Shown here piece after piece: positions 35,701 through 48,520 of a DNA stretch of 64,000 nucleotides (positions are counted from its first letter, which is position 1; the number at the start of each line of letters is the position of its first letter). The stretch is from Salvelinus alpinus. Its lineage: Eukaryota; Chordata; Actinopteri; Salmoniformes; Salmonidae. The translations under genes were made by a program, and so were the position numbers. The stretch is taken from NCBI RefSeq assembly GCF_045679555.1, contig NC_092096.1, forward strand, positions 12,727,593 through 12,791,592, written 5' to 3'. A model generated the notes under the pieces. That model searched no databases. It saw only the letters and a program-made list of their open reading frames with translations, and was not told the origin of the DNA.

Positions 35701-38700
35701 TGGGTCCAGAAGGATACAGTAGGTTAGAGACAGAGAGGTGACAACCTCCACCTGGGTCCAGAAGGATACAGTAGGTTAGAGACAGAGAGGTGAACACCTC
35801 CACCTGGGTCCAGAAGGATACAGTAGGTTAGAGACAGAGAGGTGAACACCTCCACCTGGGTCCAGAAGGATACAGTAGGTTAGAGACAGAGAGGTGAACA
35901 CCTCCACCTGGGTCCAGAAGGATACAGTAGGTTAGAGACAGAGAGGTGAACACCTCCACCTGGGTCCAGAAGGATACAGTAGGTTAGAGACAGAGAGGTG
36001 AACACCTCCACCTGGGTCCAGAAGGATACAGTAGGTTAGAGACAGAGAGGTGAACACCTCCACCTGGGTCCAGAAGGATACAGTAGGTTAGAGACAGAGA
36101 GGTGAACACCTCCACCTGGGTCCAGAAGGATACAGTAGGTTAGAGACAGAGAGGTGAACACCTCCACCTGGGTCCAGAAGGATACAGTAGGTTAGAGACA
36201 GAGAGGTGAACACCTCCACCTGGGTCCAGAAGGATACAGTAGGTTAGAGACAGAGAGGTGAACACCTCCACCTGGGTCCAGAAGGATACAGTAGGTTAGA
36301 GACAGAGAGGTGAAAACCTCCACCTGGGTCCAGAAGGATACAGTAGGTTAGAGACAGAGAGGTGAACACCTCCACCTGGGTCCAGAAGGATACAGTAGGT
36401 TAGAGACAGAGAGGTGAAAACCTCCACCTGGGTCCAGAAGGATACAGTAGGTTAGAGACAGAGAGGTGAACACCTCCACCTGGGTCCAGAAGGATACAGT
36501 AGGTTAGAGACAGAGAGGTGAACACCTCCACCTGGGTCCAGAAGGATACAGTAGGTTAGAGACAGAGAGGTGAACACCTCCACCTGGGTCCAGAAGGATA
36601 CAGTAGGTTAGAGACAGAGAGGTGAACACCTCCACCTGGGTCCAGAAGGATACAGTAGGTTAGAGACAGAGAGGTGAACACCTCCACCTGGGTCCAGAAG
36701 GATACAGTAGGTTAGAGACAGAGAGGTGAACACCTCCACCTGGGTCCAGAAGGATACAGTAGGTTAGAGACAGAGAGGTGAACACCTCCACCTGGGTCCA
36801 GAAGGATACAGTAGGTTAGAGACAGAGAGGTGAACACCTCCACCTGGGTCCAGAAGGATACAGTAGGTTAGAGACAGAGAGGTGAACACCTCCACCTGGG
36901 TCCAGAAGGACACAGTAGGTTAGAGACAGAGAGGTGAACACCTCCACCTGGGTCCAGAAGGATACAGTAGGTTAGAGACAGAGAGGTGAACACCTCCACC
37001 TGGGTCCAGAAGGATACAGTAGGTTAGAGACAGAGAGGTGAACACCTCCACCTGGGTCCAGAAGGATACAGTAGGTTAGAGACAGAGAGGTGAACACCTC
37101 CACCTGGGTCCAGAAGGATACAGTAGGTTAGAGACAGAGAGGTGAACACCTCCACCTGGGTCCAGAAGGATACAGTAGGTTAGAGACAGAGAGGTGAACA
37201 CCTCCACCTGGGTCCAGAAGGATACAGTAGGTTAGAGACAGAGAGGTGAACACCTCCACCTGGGTCCAGAAGGATACAGTAGGTTAGAGACAGAGAGGTG
37301 AACACCTCCACCTGGGTCCAGAAGGATACAGTAGGTTAGAGACAGAGAGGTGAACACCTCCACCTGGGTCCAGAAGGATACAGTAGGTTAGAGACAGAGA
37401 GGTGAACACCTCCACCTGGGTCCAGAAGGATACAGTAGGTTAGAGACAGAGAGGTGAACACCTCCACCTGGGTCCAGAAGGATACAGTAGGTTAGAGACA
37501 GAGAGGTGAACACCTCCACCTGGGTCCAGAAGGATACAGTAGGTTAGAGACAGAGAGGTGAACACCTCCACCTGGGTCCAGAAGGATACAGTAGGTTAGA
37601 GACAGAGAGGTGAACACCTCCACCTGGGTCCAGAAGGATACAGTAGGTTAGAGACAGAGAGGTGAACACCTCCACCTGGGTCCAGAAGGATACAGTAGGT
37701 TAGAGACAGAGAGGTGAACACCTCCACCTGGGTCCAGAAGGATACAGTAGGTTAGAGACAGAGAGGTGAACACCTCCACCTGGGTCCAGAAGGATACAGT
37801 AGGTTAGAGACAGAGAGGTGAACACCTCCACCTGGGTCCAGAAGGATACAGTAGGTTAGAGACAGAGAGGTGACCACCTCCACCTGGGTCCAGAAGGATA
37901 CAGTAGGTTAGAGACAGAGAGGTGAACACCTCCACCTGGGTCCAGAAGGATACAGTAGGTTAGAGACAGAGAGGTGAACACCTCCACCTGGGTCCAGAAG
38001 GATACAGTAGGTTAGAGACAGAGAGGTGAACACCTCCACCTGGGTCCAGAAGGATACAGTAGGTTAGAGACAGAGAGGTGACAACCTCCACCTGGGTCCA
38101 GAAGGATACAGTAGGTTAGAGACAGAGAGGTGAACACCTCCACCTGGGTCCAGAAGGATACAGTAGGTTAGAGACAGAGAGGTGACAACCTCCACCTGGG
38201 TCCAGAAGGATACAGTAGGTTAGAGACAGAGAGGTGAACACCTCCACCTGGGTCCAGAAGGATACAGTAGGTTAGAGACAGAGAGGTGAACACCTCCACC
38301 TGGGTCAAGAAGGAGACAGTAGGTTAGAGACAGAGAGGTGAACACCTCCACCTGGGTCCAGAAGGATACAGTAGGTTAGAGACAGAGAGGTGACCACCTC
38401 CACCTGGGTCCAGAAGGATACAGTAGGTTAGAGACAGAGAGGTGAACACCTCCACCTGGGTCCAGAAGGATACAGTAGGTTAGAGACAGAGGTGAACACC
38501 TCCACCTGGGTCCAGAAGGATACAGTAGGTTAGAGACAGAGAGGTGACCACCTCCACCTGGGTCCAGAAGGATACAGTAGGTTAGAGACAGAGGTGAACA
38601 CCTCCACCTGGGTCCAGAAGGATACAGTAGGTTAGAGACAGAGAGGTGAACACCTCCACCTGGGTCCAGAAGGATACAGTAGGTTAGAGACAGAGAGGTG

Positions 38701-39188
38701 AACACCTCCACCTGGGGTCCAGAAGGATACAGTAGGTTAGAGACAGAGAGGTGAACACCTCCACCTGGGTCCAGAAGGATACAGTAGGTTAGAGACAGAG
38801 AGGTGAACACCTCCACCTGGGTCCAGAAGGATACAGTAGGTTAGAGACAGAGAGGTGAACACCTCCACCTGGGTCCAGAAGGATACAGTAGGTTAGAGAC
38901 AGAGAGGTGAACACCTCCACCTGGGTCCAGAAGGATACAGTAGGTTAGAGACAGAGAGGTGAACACCTCCACCTGGGTCCAGAAGGATACAGTAGGTTAG
39001 AGACAGAGAGGTGACCACCTCCACCTGGGTCCAGAAGGATACAGTAGGTTAGAGACAGAGAGGTGAACACCTCCACCTGGGTCCAGAAGGATACAGTAGG
39101 TTAGAGACAGAGAGGTGACCACCTCCACCTGGGTCCAGAAGGATACAGTAGGTTAGAGACAGAGAGGTGACCACCTCCACCTGAGTCC
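29701..39188. repeat. 52-bp satellite array, about 182 copies (9.5 kb)
   Basis: Unit TGAACACCTCCACCTGGGTC, then CAGAAGGATACAGTAGGTTA, then GAGACAGAGAGG. Marker variants are GTGACCACC, GTGACAACC, GTGAAAACC, GTAGACACC, AGGCTAGAG, GAAGGACACAG, GTGGTCCAG and a one-base-longer CTGGGGTCC form. The spacing of the markers shows higher-order duplication (2,444 bp = 47 units; 520 bp = 10 units). No coding role: open frames break whenever a unit changes length. Confidence 0.98.
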
Positions 39189-39428
<240 letters not shown>

Positions 39429-39470
39429 ACTCCCACGCAGGGAGAAGTAGAGAGAGAGAGAGAGAGAGAG

Positions 39471-39905
39471 TGACTGAGTTAGGAGAACATTGTGACCTCA
39501 CATGCCTTCAAACAGGAGCCTCCGGTGCCTCTCTGCCTCTCGAACGCGACGGGCATATTTTTAATTACGTTATTCCCTACGCAGTGCACTACTTTTGACC
39601 AGGGACACTATGTGTGTTTGAGAGTGGTTATATTTGGGACACACCCTTCCCCTCTCTGCAACACAGAAACCCTAATAGAATGTCAAGTTCACTTTAATCA
39701 TATTGAAAGCCGTACGAGACGTAATTCAATAATACGAGTAATAAATAAATAATAGACTAGTCAGTTAACATGAAAACAGGCCATTGGTTTTACATGACGT
39801 TTCATAGACCGTCAGAGATAACAATAGATTTAAACCAGTTTAATGTCAAACCATTATGAATTAATGACTACCGTGTTACAATGTTGTTTTCCACTTTATT
39901 AAATT
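39471..39905. other. Spacer with remnant of the palindromic element
   Basis: Around 39569-39645 the words TATTCCCTACGCAGTGCACT and TTTTGACCAGGGACACTATG, and later ATTTGGGACAC, match one arm and the centre of the palindromic element at 2130-2231, but the other arm is degraded. The rest is AT-rich and unassigned. Confidence 0.5.
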
Positions 39906-40126
39906 AAGCGAGTCAGAGAAAGAGGACAGATGGAGAGACACAGAGAGAGAGGAGAGAGAAAGAGGACAGATGGAGAAAGAGGAGAGACAGGGAGACAGAG
40001 AGAGAAGAGGGAGAAAGAGACAGAGAGACGGAGAGAGGGGAGGGAGAGAGAGGACAGATGGAGAGAGAAAGAGACAGGGAGACAGATAGAGAGGAGGGAG
40101 AAAGAGACAGAGAGACGGAGAGAGAG

Positions 40127-40184
<58 letters not shown>

Positions 40185-40611
40185 AGAAAAAGACAGAGAC
40201 CGAGAGGAGGGAAAGAGAGACAGAGAGGAGGGAGAGAGAGCGAGAAAGAAAGAGAGAGTGGAGCGAGAAAGAGAGAGTGGAGAGAGAGTGGAGAGAGAAA
40301 GAGACAGAGAGACAGAGAGAGAGACAGAGAGGAGGGAGAGAGATATAGAGAGGAGGGAGAGAGAGAGAGAGAAAGAGAGAGTGGAGAGAGAAAGAGACAG
40401 AGAGACAGAGAGACAGAGAGACAGAGAGAGAGACAGAGAGGAGGGAGAGAGTTAGAGAGGAGGGAGAGAGAGCGAGAGAAAGAGAGAGTGGAGAGAGAAA
40501 GAGACAGAGAGACAGAGAGACAGAGAGAGAGACAGAGAGGAGGGAGAGAGATATAGAGAGGAGGGAGAGAGAGCGAGAGAAAGAGAGAGTGGAGAGAGAA
40601 AGAGGGAGAGA
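39906..40611. repeat. GAGA/GACAGA-rich purine tract
   Basis: Irregular mixture of GAGAGA, GACAGAGAGA and GGAGGGAGAGAG words with higher-order copies of about 140-180 bp between 40250 and 40610. Open frames of 200 or more codons on both strands are compositional. Confidence 0.93.
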
Positions 40612-40691
40612 GATAGCATCCCCCTCCCCCCAGCCTCTCTCTCAGAACCCTGCCCTGTCCCAGCGTGATAGCAACCACCTCTTCTGGGTTA

Positions 40692-41852
40692 GGGAGGAGG
40701 GGAGAAGAGAAGAAGGAGGGAGGAGGGGAGAAGAGGGAGGAGGGGAGAAGAGAAGGAGGATGGAGGAGGGGAGGAGAGAAGGAGGAGGGAGAAGGGGAGA
40801 AGAGAAGGAGGAGAGGAGAAGAGAAGGAGGAGGGAGGAGGGGAGGAGAGAAGGAGGAGGGGAGAAGAGAAGGAGGAGGGAGGAGGGGAGGAGGGAGAAGA
40901 GAAGGAGGAGGGGAGAAGAGAAGGAGGAAGGAGGAGGGGAGAAGAGAAGAAGGAGGGGAGAAGAAAAGGAGGGAGGAGGGGAGAAGAGGGAGGAGGGGAG
41001 AAGAGAAGGATGAGGGGAGGAGAGAAGGAGGAGGGGAGAAGAGGAGGAGGAGGGAGGAGGGGAGGAGAGAAGGAGGAGGGAGGAGGGGAGGAGAGAAGGA
41101 GAAGGGGAGAAGAGAAGGAGGAGGGAGGAGGAGGGGAGGAGATAAGGAGGAGGGGAGATGAGAAGGAGGAGGGGAGAAGAGAAGGAAGAGGGAGGAGGGG
41201 AGGAGAGAAGGAGGAGAGGAGAAGAGAAGGAAGAGGGAGGAGGGGAGAAGAGGGAGGAGGGGAGGAGATAAGGAGGAGGGGAGAAGAGAAGGAGGAGAGA
41301 AGGATGAGGGGAGGAGAGAAGGAGGAGGGAGGAGGGGAGGAGAGGAGGGAGGAGGGGAGGAGAGGAGAGAAGGAGGAGGGGAGAAGAGAAGGAGGAGGGA
41401 GGACGGGAGGAGAGAAGGGTGAGGGGGAGGGGAGGAGAGAAGGAGAAGGGGAAAAGAGAAGGAGGGAGGAGGGGAGAAGAGAAGGGGGAGGGAGGGGGGA
41501 GAAGAGAAGGAGGAGGGGAGAAGAGAAGGAGGAGGGAGGGGAGGAGAGAAGGAGGAGGGGAGAAGAGAAGGAGGAGGGAGGAGGGAGGAGGGGAGGAGAG
41601 AAGGAGAAGGGGAGAAGAGAAGGAGGAGGGAGGAGGGGAGAAGAGAATGAGGAGGGGAGGAGAGAAGGGGAAGGGGAGAAGAGAAGGAGGAGGGAGGAGA
41701 GAAGGAGGGAGGAGGGGAGGAGAGAAGGAGGAGGGAGGAGATAAGGAGGAGGGAGGAGGGAAGGAGGAGGAGAGAAGGAGGAGGGAGGAGGGGAGGAGAG
41801 AGGGAGGAGGGAGGAGGGGAGGGGAGAAGAGAAGGAGGAGGGAGGAGAGAAG
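40692..41852. repeat. Polypurine array (left arm of a giant inverted pair)
   Basis: Almost pure A/G for 1.16 kb, built from GGAGGGGAGAAGAGAAGGA and variants GGAGGGAGGAGGGGAGGAGA. Rare interruptions such as GATAAG, GAATGAGG and GGACGGG occur. The reverse complement of the same unit forms 42092-44617. Confidence 0.95.
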
Positions 41853-42091
41853 GAGGCGCTTGACAGGCTAGCCTGTGGGAACTTTTGTTACTAACCTAGA
41901 GTCAAGAAACTGTGACAGCCACAGTATGTCCCAGAATGTTCTGACACACCCTGACACCCTCTGACACCTTCTGACACCTTCTGACACCTGCTGACACGGT
42001 GACATGCTCTTTGAACTGCAGGTGCTCAAAACCTCCAAATTCAACCTCCGCTTACGAAAACTCCTGACATTTTAAAAACAGCCTGCAGCAG
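41853..42091. other. Unique spacer between the purine and pyrimidine arms
   Basis: About 240 bp of mixed sequence with a small tandem run of CTGACACCT words (about 41940-41998). It would be the loop if the two arms paired. Confidence 0.7.
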
Positions 42092-44617
42092 TCTCTTCTC
42101 CCCTCCTCCTTCCTCCTTCTCTTCTCCTTCTCTTCTCCCCTCCTCCCTCCTCCTTCTCCCTCTCTTCTCCCCTCCTCATTCTCTTCTCCCCTCCTCCTTC
42201 TCTTCTCCCCTCCTCCTTCCTCCTTCTCCCCTCCTCCTTCTCTTCTCCCCTCCTCCTTCCTCCTTCTCCCCTCCTCCTTCTCTCCTCCCCTCCTCCCTCC
42301 TCCTTCTCTTCTCCCTCCTCCATCTCTCTCCCCTCCTCCCTCCTCCTTCTCTTCTCCCTCCTCCTTCCTCCTTCTCCCCTCCTCCTTCTCTCCTCCCCTC
42401 CTCCCTCCTCCTTCTCTTCTCCCCTCCTCCTTCTCTTCTCCCCTCCTCCTTCTCTTCTCCCCTCCTCCTTCTCTTCTCCCATCCTCCTTCTCTCCTCCCC
42501 TCATCCTTCTCTTCTCCCCTCCTCCTTCTCTTCTCCCCTCCTCCCTCTCTTCTCCCCTCCTCATTCTCTTCTCCCCTCCTCCTTCCTCCTTCTCCCTCTC
42601 TTCTCCCCTCCTCATTCTCTTCTCCCCTCCTCATTCTCTTCTCCCCTCCTCCTTCTCTTCTTCCCCTCCTCCTTCTCTTCTCCCCTCCTCCTTCTCTTCT
42701 CCCCTCCTCCTTCTCTTCTCCCCTCCTCCTTCTCTTCTCTCCCTCCTCCTTCTCTTCTCCCCTCCTCCTTCTCTTCTCCCCTCCTCCCTCTCTTCTCCCC
42801 TCCTCCTTCTCTTCTCCCCTCCTCCCTCTCTTCTCCCCTCCTCCTTCTCTTCTCCCTCCTCATTCTCTTCTCCCCTCCTCCTTCTCTTCTCCCCCTCCTC
42901 CTTCTCTTCTCCCTCCTCCCTCCTCCTTCTCTTCTCCCCTCCTCCTTCTCTTCTCCCCTCCTCCTTCTCTTCTCCCCTCCTCCTTCTCTTCTCCCCTCCT
43001 CCCTCCTCATCTCTTCTCTCCTCTCCTTCTCTTCTCCCTCCTCATTCTCTTCTCCCTCCTCCTTCTCTCTTCTCCCCTCCTCCTTCTCTTCTCCCCTCCT
43101 CCTCCTCCTTCTCTTCTCCCCTCCTCCTTCTCTTCTCCCCTCCTCCTTCTCTTCTCCCCTCCTCCCTCCTCCTTCTCTTTCTCCCCTCCTCCTTCTCTTC
43201 TCCCCTCCTCCCTCCTCCTTCTCTTCTCCCCTCCTCCTTCTCTCCTCCCCTCCTCCCTCCTCCTTCTCTTCTCCCCTCCTCCCTCTCTTTCTCCCCTCCT
43301 CCTTCTCTTCTCCCCTCCTCCTTCTCTTCTCTCCCTCCTCCTTCTCTTTCTCCCCTCCTCCCTCCTCCTTCTCTTCTCCCTCCTCCCTCTTTTCTCCCTC
43401 CTCCCTCCTCCTTCTCTTCTCCCTCCTCCTTCTCTTTCTCCCCTCCTCCCTCCTCCTTCTCTTCTCCCCTCCTCCTTCTCTTCTCCCCTCCTCCCTCCGC
43501 CTTCTCTCTCTCCCCTCCTCCCTCCTCCTTCTCCCCTCCTCCCTCCTCCTTCTCTTTCTCCCCTCCTCCTTCTCTTCTCCCTCCTCCTCCTCCTTCTTCT
43601 TCTCCCCTCCTCCCTCTCTTCTCCCCTCCTCCCTCCTCCTTCTCTTCTCCCCTCCTCCTTCTCTTCTCCCCTCCTCCCTCCTCCGTTCTCTTCTCCCCTC
43701 CTCCTTCTCTTCTCCCCTCCTCCTTCTCCTTCTCCCCTCCTCCCTCTCTTCTCCCCTCCTCCTCCTCCTTCTCCTCGCTCCTTCTCTTCTCCCCTCCTCC
43801 TTCTCTTCTCCCCTCCTCCTTCTCTTCTCCCCTCCTCCCTCTTCTTCTCCCCTCCTACCCCCTCCTTCTCTTCTCCCCTCCTCCTTCTCTTCTCCCCTCC
43901 TCCCTCTCCTGCCTTCTCCCCTCCTCCTTCTCTTCTCCCCTCCTCCCTCTTCTCCCCTCCTCCGTCTCTTCTCCCCTCCTCCTCTCTCTTCTCCCCTCCT
44001 CCCTCTCCTTCTCCCCTCTCTCTTCTCTTCTCCCCTCTCCTTCTCTTCTCCCCTCCTCCTTCTCTTTCTCCCCTCCTCCCTCTTCTCCCCTCCTACCTCC
44101 TCCTTCTCTTCTCCCCTCCTCCTTCTCTTCTCCCCTCCTCCCTCCTCCTTCTATTCTCCCCTCCTCCTTCTCTTCTCCCCTCCTCCCTCTCTTCTCCCCT
44201 CCTCCCTTCTCTTCTCCCCTCCTCCCTCTCTTCTCCCCTCCTCCCTCCTCCTTCTCCCCTCTCCTTCTCTTCTCCCTCCTCCTTCTCTTCTCCCCTCCTC
44301 CTTCTCTTCTCCCCTCCTCCTTCTCTTCTCCCCTCCTCCCTCTCTTCTCCCCTCCTCCCTCTCTTCTCCCCTCCTCCTTCTCTTCTCCCCTCCTCCCTCT
44401 CTTCCTCCCCCTCCTCCCTCCTCCTTCTCCCCTCTCCTTCTCTTCTCCCCTCCTCCTTCTCTTCTCCCCTCCTCCTTCTCTTCTCCCCTCCTCCTTCTCT
44501 TCTCCCCTCCTCCTTCTCTTCTCCCCTCCTCCTTCTCTTCTCCCCTCCTTCTCTTCTCCCCTCCTCCCTCTCTTCTCCCCTCCTCCTTCTCTTCTCCTCT
44601 ACTCCCTCCTCCTCTCA
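42092..44617. repeat. Polypyrimidine array (right arm of a giant inverted pair)
   Basis: 2.5 kb of nearly pure C/T built on the 19-bp unit TCCTTCTCTTCTCCCCTCC with CTCCCTCC variants. It is complementary to the left purine array. The few purines include TCATTC units and single changes near 43497, 43684 and 43856. Confidence 0.96.
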
Positions 44618-45110
44618 ACCAACCCGCTGCCAACTGTCAAGTTCAAGTGGGGGTTTTGGTAGCGTTTAAAAGTTGCATAGTTTAGGACAGTCTAGAAAGA
44701 GATCATCACAACATTTGGATATGGAGTCGTCATGGGAAGCTGAATGAATCCTGTGGGATGTGCTGTAGAAGTCTGCTCTATGGGGAAACATCACCGTGTC
44801 GCTGAGGAGACGAGGCCTCAGACTCAGACAGGTACTCAACACGTTCTCCAGACAAACACACAACGATGTCACACTGTCTCCTCTGTGTGGTTGTCTTCTG
44901 CCTCTTGAACAAAAGTATTTGAACAAAAGTATTTGAACTCAAAGTATTTGAACTCTTTAAACATGCGAAGTGTCGATGTACTGTAGAAATCAGGGCATTA
45001 AAATCACAAAGTGGATTTAAGAAAGACGTTTTTCAAATGTTTTTAACTAATATAAATATCACCATGTGAAGATATGCAGACATGTATGTAAATATATATT
45101 ATAGGTAGTT
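44618..45110. other. Unassigned spacer
   Basis: Contains a three-fold short repeat AAAGTATTTGAAC near 44910-44955. No exon recognised; an 86-codon minus-strand open frame shows no domain. Confidence 0.45.
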
Positions 45111-47834
45111 AGTTATATTAGTTATATTAGTTATATTAGTTATATTAGTGTCTGTCTGGATTAGAGTGTCTGCTACAGTACATTACTGACACCATGTACA
45201 GTAGTTATATTAGTGTCTCTCTGGATTAGAGTGCCTGTTACAGTACATTACTGACACCATGTACAGTAGTTATATTAGTGTCTCTCTGGATTAGAGTGTC
45301 TGCTACAGTAAATTACTGACACCATGTACAGTAGTTATATTAGTGTCTCTCTGGATTAGAGTGTCTGCTACAGTAAATTACTGACACCATGTACAGTAGT
45401 TGTATTAGTTGTATTAGTGACTCTCTGGATTAGAGTGTCTGCTACAGTAAATTACTGACACCATGTACAGTAGTTATATTAGTTGTATTAGTGTCTCTCT
45501 GGATTAGAGTGTCTGCTACAGTAAATTACTGACACCATGTACAGTAGTTGTATTAGTTGTATTAGTGACTCTCTGGATTAGAGTGTCTGCTACAGTAAAT
45601 TACTGACACCATGTACAGTAGTTGTATTAGTTATATTAGTGTCTCTCTGGATTAGAGTGTCTGCTACAGTAAATTACTGACACCATGTACAGTAGTTATA
45701 TTAGTTGTATTAGTGTCTCTCTGGATTAGAGTGTCTGCTACAGTAAATTACTGACACCATGTACAGTAGTTATATGAGTTGTATTAGTGTCTCTCTGGAC
45801 TAGAGTGTCTGCTACAGTAAATTACTGACACCATGTACAGTAGTTGTATTAGTTGTATTAGTGTCTCTCTGGATTAGAGTGTCTGCTACAGTAAATTACT
45901 GACACCATGTACAGTAGTTATATTAGTTGTATTAGTGTCTCTCTGGATTAGAGTGTCTGCTACAGTAAATTACTGACACCATGTACAGTAGTTGTATTAG
46001 TTGTATTAGTGTCTCTCTGGATTAGAGTGTCTGCTACAGTAAAATACTGACACCATGTACAGTAGTTATATTAGTGTCTCTCTGGACTAGAGTGTCTGCT
46101 ACAGTAAATTACTGACACCATGTACAGTAGTTGTATTAGTTGTATTAGTGTCTCTCTGGATTAGAGTGTCTGCTACAGTAAATTACTGACACCATGTACA
46201 GTAGTTATATTAGTGTCTCTCTGGACTAGAGTGTCTGCTACAGTAAATTACTGACACCATGTACAGTAGTTGTATTAGTTGTATTAGTGTCTCTCTGGAT
46301 TAGAGTGTCTGCTACAGTAAATTACTGACACCATGTACAGTAGTTGTATTAGTTGTATTAGTGTCTCTCTGGATTAGAGTGTCTGCTACAGTAAATTACT
46401 GACACCATGTACAGTAGTTGTATTAGTTGTATTAGTGTCTCTCTGGATTAGAGTGTCTGCTACAGTAAATTACTGACACCATGTACAGTAGTTGTATTAG
46501 TTGTATTAGTGTCTCTCTGGACTAGAGTGTCTGCTACAGTAAATTACTGACACCATGTACAGTAGTTATATTAGTGTCTCTCTGGACTAGAGTGTCTGCT
46601 ACAGTAATTACTGACACCATGTACAGTAGTTGTATTAGTTGTATTAGTGTCTCTCTGGATTAGAGTGTCTGCTACAGTAAATTACTGACACCATGTACAG
46701 TAGTTGTATTAGTTGTATTAGTGTCTCTCTGGATTAGAGTGTCTGCTACAGTAAATTACTGACACCATGTACAGTAGTTATATTAGTTGTATTAGTGACT
46801 CTCTGGATTAGAGTGTCTGCTACAGTAAATTACTGACACCATGTACAGTAGTTGTATTAGTTGTATTAGTGTCTCTCTGGATTAGAGTGTCTGCTACAGT
46901 AAATTACTGACACCATGTACAGTAGTTGTATTAGTTGTATTAGTGTCTCTCTGGATTAGAGTGTCTGCTACAGTAAATTACTGACACCATGTACAGTAGT
47001 TGTATTAGTTGTATTAGTGTCTCTCTGGATTAGAGTGTCTGCTACAGTAAATTACTGACACCATGTACAGTAGTTGTATTAGTTGTATTAGTGTCTCTCT
47101 GGACTAGAGTGTCTGCTACAGTAAATTACTGACACCATGTACAGTAGTTATATTAGTGTCTCTCTGGATTATAGTGTCTGCTACAGTAAATTACTGACAC
47201 CATGTACAGTAGTTGTATTAGTTGTATTAGTGTCTCTCTGGACTAGAGTGTCTGCTACAGTAAATTACTGACACCATGTACAGTAGTTATATTAGTGTCT
47301 CTCTGGACTAGAGTGTCTGCTACAGTAATTACTGACACCATGTACAGTAGTTGTATTAGTTGTATTAGTGTCTCTCTGGATTAGAGTGTCTGCTACAGTA
47401 AATTACTGACACCATGTACAGTAGTTGTATTAGTGTCTGTCTGGATTAGAGTGTCTGCTACAGTAAATAACTGACACCATGTACAGTAGTTATATTAGTG
47501 TCTCTCTGGATTAGAGTGTCTGCTACAGTAAATTACTGACACCATGTACAGTAGTTATATTAGTTGTATTAGTGTCTCTCTGGACTAGAGTGTCTGCTAC
47601 AGTAAATTACTGACACCATGTACAGTAGTTGTATTAGTTATATTAGTGTCTCTCTGGATTAGAGTGTCTGCTACAGTAAATTACTGACACCATGTACAGT
47701 AGTTATATTAGTTGTATTAGTGTCTCTCTGGACTAGAGTGTCTGCTCGAGTAAATTACTGACACCATGTACAGTAGTTGTATTAGTTATATTAGTGTCTC
47801 TCTGGATTAGAGTGTCTGCTACAGTAAATTACTA
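45111..47834. repeat. 65/74-bp minisatellite array (about 2.7 kb)
   Basis: Unit: TAGTGTCTCTCTGGATTAGA, GTGTCTGCTACAGTAAATTA, CTGACACCATGTACAGTAGT, plus one or two copies of the 9-bp word TTGTATTAG or TTATATTAG. One word gives 65 bp, two give 74 bp. Left units are mostly the short form. Confidence 0.96.
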
Positions 47835-48070
47835 GTAGTTGTAACCGTAGTTGTTATTAGTTGTAGGCCTCTAAGTAGTTGTACAACAACAACTGTAATT
47901 TTAATAAGACTTTAATAAGACATTCATTTGTATTATTATCATAATTATTATTTGATTGTTATTATTAGACAGTAGTTGCCATTTTGTTACTAAGAATTTT
48001 TGAAAATATTTTTTGGGGTGGGGGGACACTTGAAAACGAGATGTTGCATCTCAAGAGATTTCCTCCTGCC
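47835..48070. other. AT-rich spacer
   Basis: No feature recognised. Confidence 0.5.
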
Positions 48071-48520
48071 TGCTAATAGGAATGTCTGACTGCTAATAGG
48101 AATGTCTGACTGCTAATAGGAATGTCTGACTGCTAATAGGAATGTCTGACTGCTAATAGGAATGTCTGACTGCTAATAGGAATGTCTGACTGCTAATAGG
48201 AATGTCTGACTGCTAATAGGAATGTCTGACTGCTAATAGGAATGTCTGACTGCTAATAGGAATGTCTGACTGCTAATAGGAATGTCTGACTGCTAATAGG
48301 AATGTCTGACTGCTAATAGGAATGTCTGACTGCTAATAGGAATGTCTGACTGCTAATAGGAATGTCTGACTGCTAAAAGGAATGGCTGACTGCTAATAGG
48401 AATGTCTGACTGCTAAAAGGAATGTCTGACTGCTAATAGGAATGTCTGACTGCTAATAGGAATGTCTGACTGCTAAAAGGAATGTCTGACTGCTAAAAGC
48501 AATGTCTGACTGCTAATAGG
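48071..48520. repeat. 20-bp minisatellite, about 22 copies
   Basis: Unit TGCTAATAGGAATGTCTGAC, nearly perfect at the left, with AAAAGG variants in the right third. Confidence 0.97.

Noticed and set aside
29701-39188. CRISPR-like regular array
   Set aside because: The entire 52-bp unit repeats without variable spacers, in vertebrate DNA; it is a satellite.
39899-44633. Arg/Glu- and Ser/Leu-rich open frames on both strands
   Set aside because: Direct consequence of GA/GGA and CT/CCT composition.
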